Origin: Rhizobium sp. WYCCWR10014
GTDB taxonomy: Bacteria > Pseudomonadota > Alphaproteobacteria > Rhizobiales > Rhizobiaceae
Direction of reading: 5' to 3'
Assembly: GCF_001657485.1 (NCBI RefSeq)
Contig: NZ_LXFU01000029.1
Span: forward strand, 1-64,000
Length of the DNA stretch: 64,000 bases
Positions 61,158 through 64,000 of this stretch are shown piece by piece. Each line of letters opens with the position of its first letter. Position 1 is the first letter of the stretch. The position numbers and the translations under genes were made by a program. A model generated the notes under the pieces. It worked only from the letters and a program-made list of their open reading frames with translations, ran no database searches and had not been told where the DNA came from.

Positions 61158-61749
61158 CGATCGCTCCGAGTTCTCGCAATTTTTTTAAGAGCGGCAGCAT
61201 CGGCAGGCCGAGAATGGTGAAATAATCACCCTCGATCTTTTCGAAGAGCTGGATGCCCTCCCCCTCCAATTGATAGGCGCCGACGCTGGAAAGCGCCCGT
61301 TCGCCAACCCGCGCCAGATGTCTGGCGATGAACTCCACCGTCAGCGGCCGCATCGTCAATTCCGCATGCGCAAGATGTTCCCACAAGACCACGCCGTCGC
61401 TGACGATCGCGACGGCGCTGTTCAATCGGTGGGTTACGCCGGAAAGAGCTTGAAGGTGGCTAGCCGCGTCGGCCAGGTCTTTCGGCTTATGGAAGACGCT
61501 GTCGCCGAGCGACATTGTTTGATCCGAACCGATGATCAGGCTATCTGGAAAACGGCTGCTGACCTCCTCTGCCTTGGCCCTGGCCAGGACGAGGGCCACG
61601 GCATCAGGCTTAGCGCCGGCTTTTTCCAGCGGCGCTTCGACGGCCCGTTCATCGATCCTTGCGGCATGCGCCTCGAAGGACAGACCGGCATTTTCCATCA
61701 GCATCCGGCGAAAGGGGCTCGACGATGCAAGGATGAGTTTCGGCGTCAT
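61150..61749 (-). CDS. maf: Maf-like nucleotide pyrophosphatase
   Basis: The 199-residue protein has the Maf family start [18 protein letters not shown] and the conserved LIIGSDQTM catalytic segment with [19 protein letters not shown]. Maf proteins hydrolyse non-canonical nucleotides and have been linked to septum formation. Which substrate class (dTTP/UTP or m7GTP) cannot be read with certainty. It is the first gene of the maf-aroE-coaE-dnaQ group, 33 bases after ppsR. Confidence 0.95.
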   Translation of the reverse strand: MTPKLILASSSPFRRMLMENAGLSFEAHAARIDERAVEAPLEKAGAKPDAVALVLARAKAEEVSSRFPDSLIIGSDQTMSLGDSVFHKPKDLADAASHLQALSGVTHRLNSAVAIVSDGVVLWEHLAHAELTMRPLTVEFIARHLARVGERALSSVGAYQLEGEGIQLFEKIEGDYFTILGLPMLPLLKKLRELGAIDG

Positions 61750-61782
61750 GGGTTCCTCGGCGTGCCGGCTTTTCGTCAGCGC

Positions 61783-62604
61783 TTAGCGCAGCTTCGGCCG
61801 CAGAGCAACGATTGCCGCGGCTGTTTCCTCGATTGAGCGGCGGGTGACGTCGATCAAAGGCCAGTTATGACGGGCGCAAAGAGAGCGGGCATATTTCAGC
61901 TCCTCCGAAATCGCGGCACGATCGGTGTAGTGTTCGCGATCGAAACCCTGGGTCACGCCGAGCACCCGATTTTCCCGCACCTGGGAAATACGGTCGGTGG
62001 TGGCGATTAGGCAGACGATCAGCGGTTTGCTCGCGACGAAGAGGCTTTCGGGCAATGGCACGCCATAGACGATCGGAATGTTCGCCGTCTTGATGCCTCG
62101 GTTGGCAAGATAGATGCTGGTCGGTGTTTTCGACGTGCGGCTGATGCCGATGATCACGACATCCGCGTCGTTGTAGTCGTCGGGCATCTGGCCGTCATCG
62201 TGATCCATGGTGAAATTCAGCGCTTCGATGCGCGCGAAGTAGCCGGCATTCATCACATGCTGGGCTCCGACACGACGGCGAGATGGAGCGCCGAGATAGA
62301 TCTGGAAAGCATTCATCACCGGCTCCAGCACATTCACCGAGGCGACGCCCATCTCGATGCAGCGTTCATCGATCAGGCTCGCGAGCTCGCGGTCGACAAT
62401 GGTGTAGAGCACGATCCCGGGGGCGTCATCGATCGCCTGCAGAACCGGCAGCAGCTGCTTGCGATTGCGGATCAGCGGATAGACATGCTCGATCGGCTGC
62501 GCCGATCTGAATTGCGCCGAGGCGGCGCGGCCGGCGGAGATCAGAGTCTCTCCCGTTGAGTCAGAAATCAGATGCAGATGAAAGAAGTTCGTTCTGTTCT
62601 CCAC
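61783..62604 (-). CDS. ppsR: PEP synthetase / PPDK regulatory protein (DUF299)
   Basis: The 273-residue DUF299 protein is a bifunctional kinase/pyrophosphorylase. It inactivates PEP synthetase or PPDK with ADP and reactivates it with phosphate. The nucleotide-binding loop is [16 protein letters not shown], preceded by [19 protein letters not shown] and followed by [15 protein letters not shown]. Length is typical. In alphaproteobacteria this gene borders the chromosomal origin opposite hemE, as here. Confidence 0.95.
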   Translation of the reverse strand: MENRTNFFHLHLISDSTGETLISAGRAASAQFRSAQPIEHVYPLIRNRKQLLPVLQAIDDAPGIVLYTIVDRELASLIDERCIEMGVASVNVLEPVMNAFQIYLGAPSRRRVGAQHVMNAGYFARIEALNFTMDHDDGQMPDDYNDADVVIIGISRTSKTPTSIYLANRGIKTANIPIVYGVPLPESLFVASKPLIVCLIATTDRISQVRENRVLGVTQGFDREHYTDRAAISEELKYARSLCARHNWPLIDVTRRSIEETAAAIVALRPKLR

Positions 62605-63005
62605 GCTATTTTCCGCTGCCTGTTGAAAAGACTGGATGAAAGAGAGCTACGGCGGGGAGGCAGTCTCCGGCAAGGGAAAACATGCCTCTTTATCCACATT
62701 TCGGATTCTGCGGATCGGTTTCGATCGGCCCTGTGGACGATGGGGAAGAGATCTACTTCTTGAAAGTTCGTCCACAGCCTATCCACAGCAATGAGAAAAA
62801 TTGCCGATCCGGAAGGATTTGGAATCATTTTCGGATTCGGCTTCTCCCCGAAATTTGGACGAGATGGACAAATCCTTCCGATGTTGTTTTGCAGGTGCGC
62901 GACAAATGGCATCGGCGGTGGATGGATTTTAATCCTTGATAGTCACCGACTCTAAGAAATAGAAACCTTTTAAAATATCTTTGTTATTTTATAGGGAAGA
63001 AGCGT
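62605..63005. other. Probable chromosomal origin of replication (oriC)
   Basis: This 401-base gap between ppsR and hemE is where the chromosomal origin lies in Caulobacter and rhizobia. It has a perfect DnaA box TTATCCACA (62690-62698), a one-mismatch box CTATCCACA (62779-62787), and weaker TCGTCCACA boxes at 62768-62776 (+) and 62732-62740 (-). An 11-base inverted repeat lies at 62810-62820 / 62870-62880 (CGGAAGGATTT and complement). GANTC sites fall at 62704, 62822, 62834 and 62948. An AT-rich tract from about 62940 to 62996 could unwind. Confidence 0.8.
62690..62698 (+). promoter_or_regulatory. Consensus DnaA box
   Basis: The nine bases TTATCCACA match the DnaA consensus exactly, in the hemE-ppsR gap. 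Further near-matches lie within 100 bases on both strands. Confidence 0.85.
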
Positions 63006-64000
63006 TTGAGCGATACGCGCCGAAAGATCATGAGGGTTTTGAGTGGCGAGAGCCTCTCCCCTCCTCCTCTCTGGCTGATGAGACAGGCAGGACGTTATCT
63101 TCCGGAATATCGGGAGACACGGGCAAAGGCAGGGAGTTTTCTCGATCTCTGCTATACGCCTGACCACGCCGTCGAAGTGACATTGCAGCCGATCCGCCGC
63201 TTTGGCTTCGATGCGGCGATTCTGTTTTCCGATATCCTGGTCATTCCAGACGCAATGAAGCGGAACGTCCGGTTCACCGAGGGCCATGGACCGGAGATGG
63301 ATCCGATCGATGAAGCCGGGATCGGCAGTTTGAACGGTGAAGAGGTTGTCGATTATCTCAGGCCGGTTCTGGAGACGGTGCGGCGGCTGCGTGAAGAGTT
63401 GCCAGCGGAGACGACGCTGCTCGGTTTCTGCGGCGCGCCATGGACGGTAGCGACCTACATGATCGCCGGGCACGGCACGCCGGATCAGGCCCCTGCCCGT
63501 CTCTTCGCCTACAGGCATCCCCGGGCTTTCGAGCATCTGCTGATGCTGCTTGCCGACGTATCGGCCGATTATCTCGTCGCACAGATCGATGCCGGCGCGG
63601 ATGCCGTGCAGATCTTCGATTCCTGGGCAGGTGTTCTCGGCGAGAAGGAGTTTGAGGCGTTCGCGATCAGGCCGGTTGCGCGGATGATCGCTTCGGTCAA
63701 GTCGCAACGGCCACATGCTCGCATCATCGCTTTTGCCAAGGGGGCCGGGTATCAGCTCAAGACCTATCGGCAGAAGACGGGCGCAGATGCAATCGGTCTC
63801 GACTGGTCGGTCCCGCTGGCCTTTGCAGCCGAACTTCAGAAAGACGGACCGGTTCAGGGCAACCTCGATCCGATGCGTGTCGTTGCCGGCGGCCGGGCGC
63901 TGGAGGAAGGCATCGACGATATTCTGCAGCAGCTCGGCAATGGTCCGCTGATCTTCAATCTCGGTCATGGCATTACGCCGCAGGCCGACCCCGAGCATGT
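63006..64000 (+). CDS. hemE: Uroporphyrinogen decarboxylase, 5' part
   Basis: An open frame runs from the TTG at 63006 ([12 protein letters not shown]) to the window edge, 331 codons without a stop. HemE decarboxylates uroporphyrinogen III to coproporphyrinogen III in heme synthesis. The signature [18 protein letters not shown] is intact, with catalytic Asp in [11 protein letters not shown] and the later IFDSWAG and [16 protein letters not shown] segments. An ATG at 63030 is an alternative start. Only about ten C-terminal residues should be missing relative to the family (about 340). Confidence 0.96.
   Translation, partial: MSDTRRKIMRVLSGESLSPPPLWLMRQAGRYLPEYRETRAKAGSFLDLCYTPDHAVEVTLQPIRRFGFDAAILFSDILVIPDAMKRNVRFTEGHGPEMDPIDEAGIGSLNGEEVVDYLRPVLETVRRLREELPAETTLLGFCGAPWTVATYMIAGHGTPDQAPARLFAYRHPRAFEHLLMLLADVSADYLVAQIDAGADAVQIFDSWAGVLGEKEFEAFAIRPVARMIASVKSQRPHARIIAFAKGAGYQLKTYRQKTGADAIGLDWSVPLAFAAELQKDGPVQGNLDPMRVVAGGRALEEGIDDILQQLGNGPLIFNLGHGITPQADPEH

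Noticed and set aside
62970..63998. A 342-codon open frame on the minus strand
   Set aside because: It is antisense to hemE, whose plus-strand frame carries the full uroporphyrinogen decarboxylase signature.

Overview
The window looks like core chromosome of a Rhizobium species, most likely of the R. etli / R. leguminosarum group. Support comes from high GC content with strong G/C third-position bias and from alphaproteobacterial gene pairs: actS-actR, chvI-chvG next to hprK and PTS genes, and ppsR next to hemE. A DivL-type kinase, a zinc-ribbon-less AccD and short dispersed palindromic repeats typical of rhizobia point the same way. I see no phage, plasmid, insertion sequence, CRISPR array, rRNA or tRNA. 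Almost every base is explained by tightly packed housekeeping operons.

Layout. 1-5745: the tail of an unidentified gene, then an ornithine cyclodeaminase family gene, hrpB and the redox two-component pair actS/actR, all on +. 5764-14378: mmcB (-), an L,D-transpeptidase lipoprotein (+), then malate synthase G, a cytochrome P450, a DUF1402 protein and hslV-GNAT-hslU, all on -. 14535-20037: the his cluster hisB-(DUF2628)-hisH-(two unknown genes)-hisA-hisF-hisE-coaA (+). 20051-22919: alkB, arfB and pckA (-). 23257-27251: chvI-chvG-hprK-EIIA(Man)-HPr (+), a sensor kinase pair joined to a regulatory PTS without a visible sugar permease. 27409-33857: ahcY behind a candidate SAH-responsive operator, a DivL homologue with Tyr in place of the phospho-His, a TsaE-AmgK fusion and a MurU-like nucleotidyltransferase. 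33860-40991: addB, addA, trxA. 41059-46118: trpF-trpB-trpA-accD-folC (-). 46297-54794: a YgjP-like metalloprotein, a DUF2852 protein, phaZ, a fumarylacetoacetase-family enzyme, a glutathionyl-hydroquinone reductase, a DUF2218 protein, a nitroreductase and gyrB. 54930-62604: an XRE regulator, an Smr protein, mltA and a Tim44-like gene (-), fxsA and secB (+), then dnaQ-coaE-aroE-maf and ppsR (-). 62605-63005: the probable chromosomal replication origin. 63006-64000: the 5' part of hemE.

How it fits together. The right end appears to be the origin of replication, with DnaA boxes, clustered GANTC methylation sites, an 11-bp dyad and an AT-rich tract between ppsR and hemE. Most genes near it are read away from it. 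The central part links carbon and envelope control (ChvIG, HPrK/HPr, PckA), the methyl cycle (AhcY), cell-cycle control (DivL) and wall recycling (AmgK/MurU). No wholly new system is evident. The most notable points are the DivL tyrosine, the origin, the ahcY operator, two families of dispersed repeats (one copy inside chvI-chvG), the TsaE-AmgK fusion and the AccD that has lost its zinc ligands. Function assignments come from reading motifs and gene order; no database search was run.
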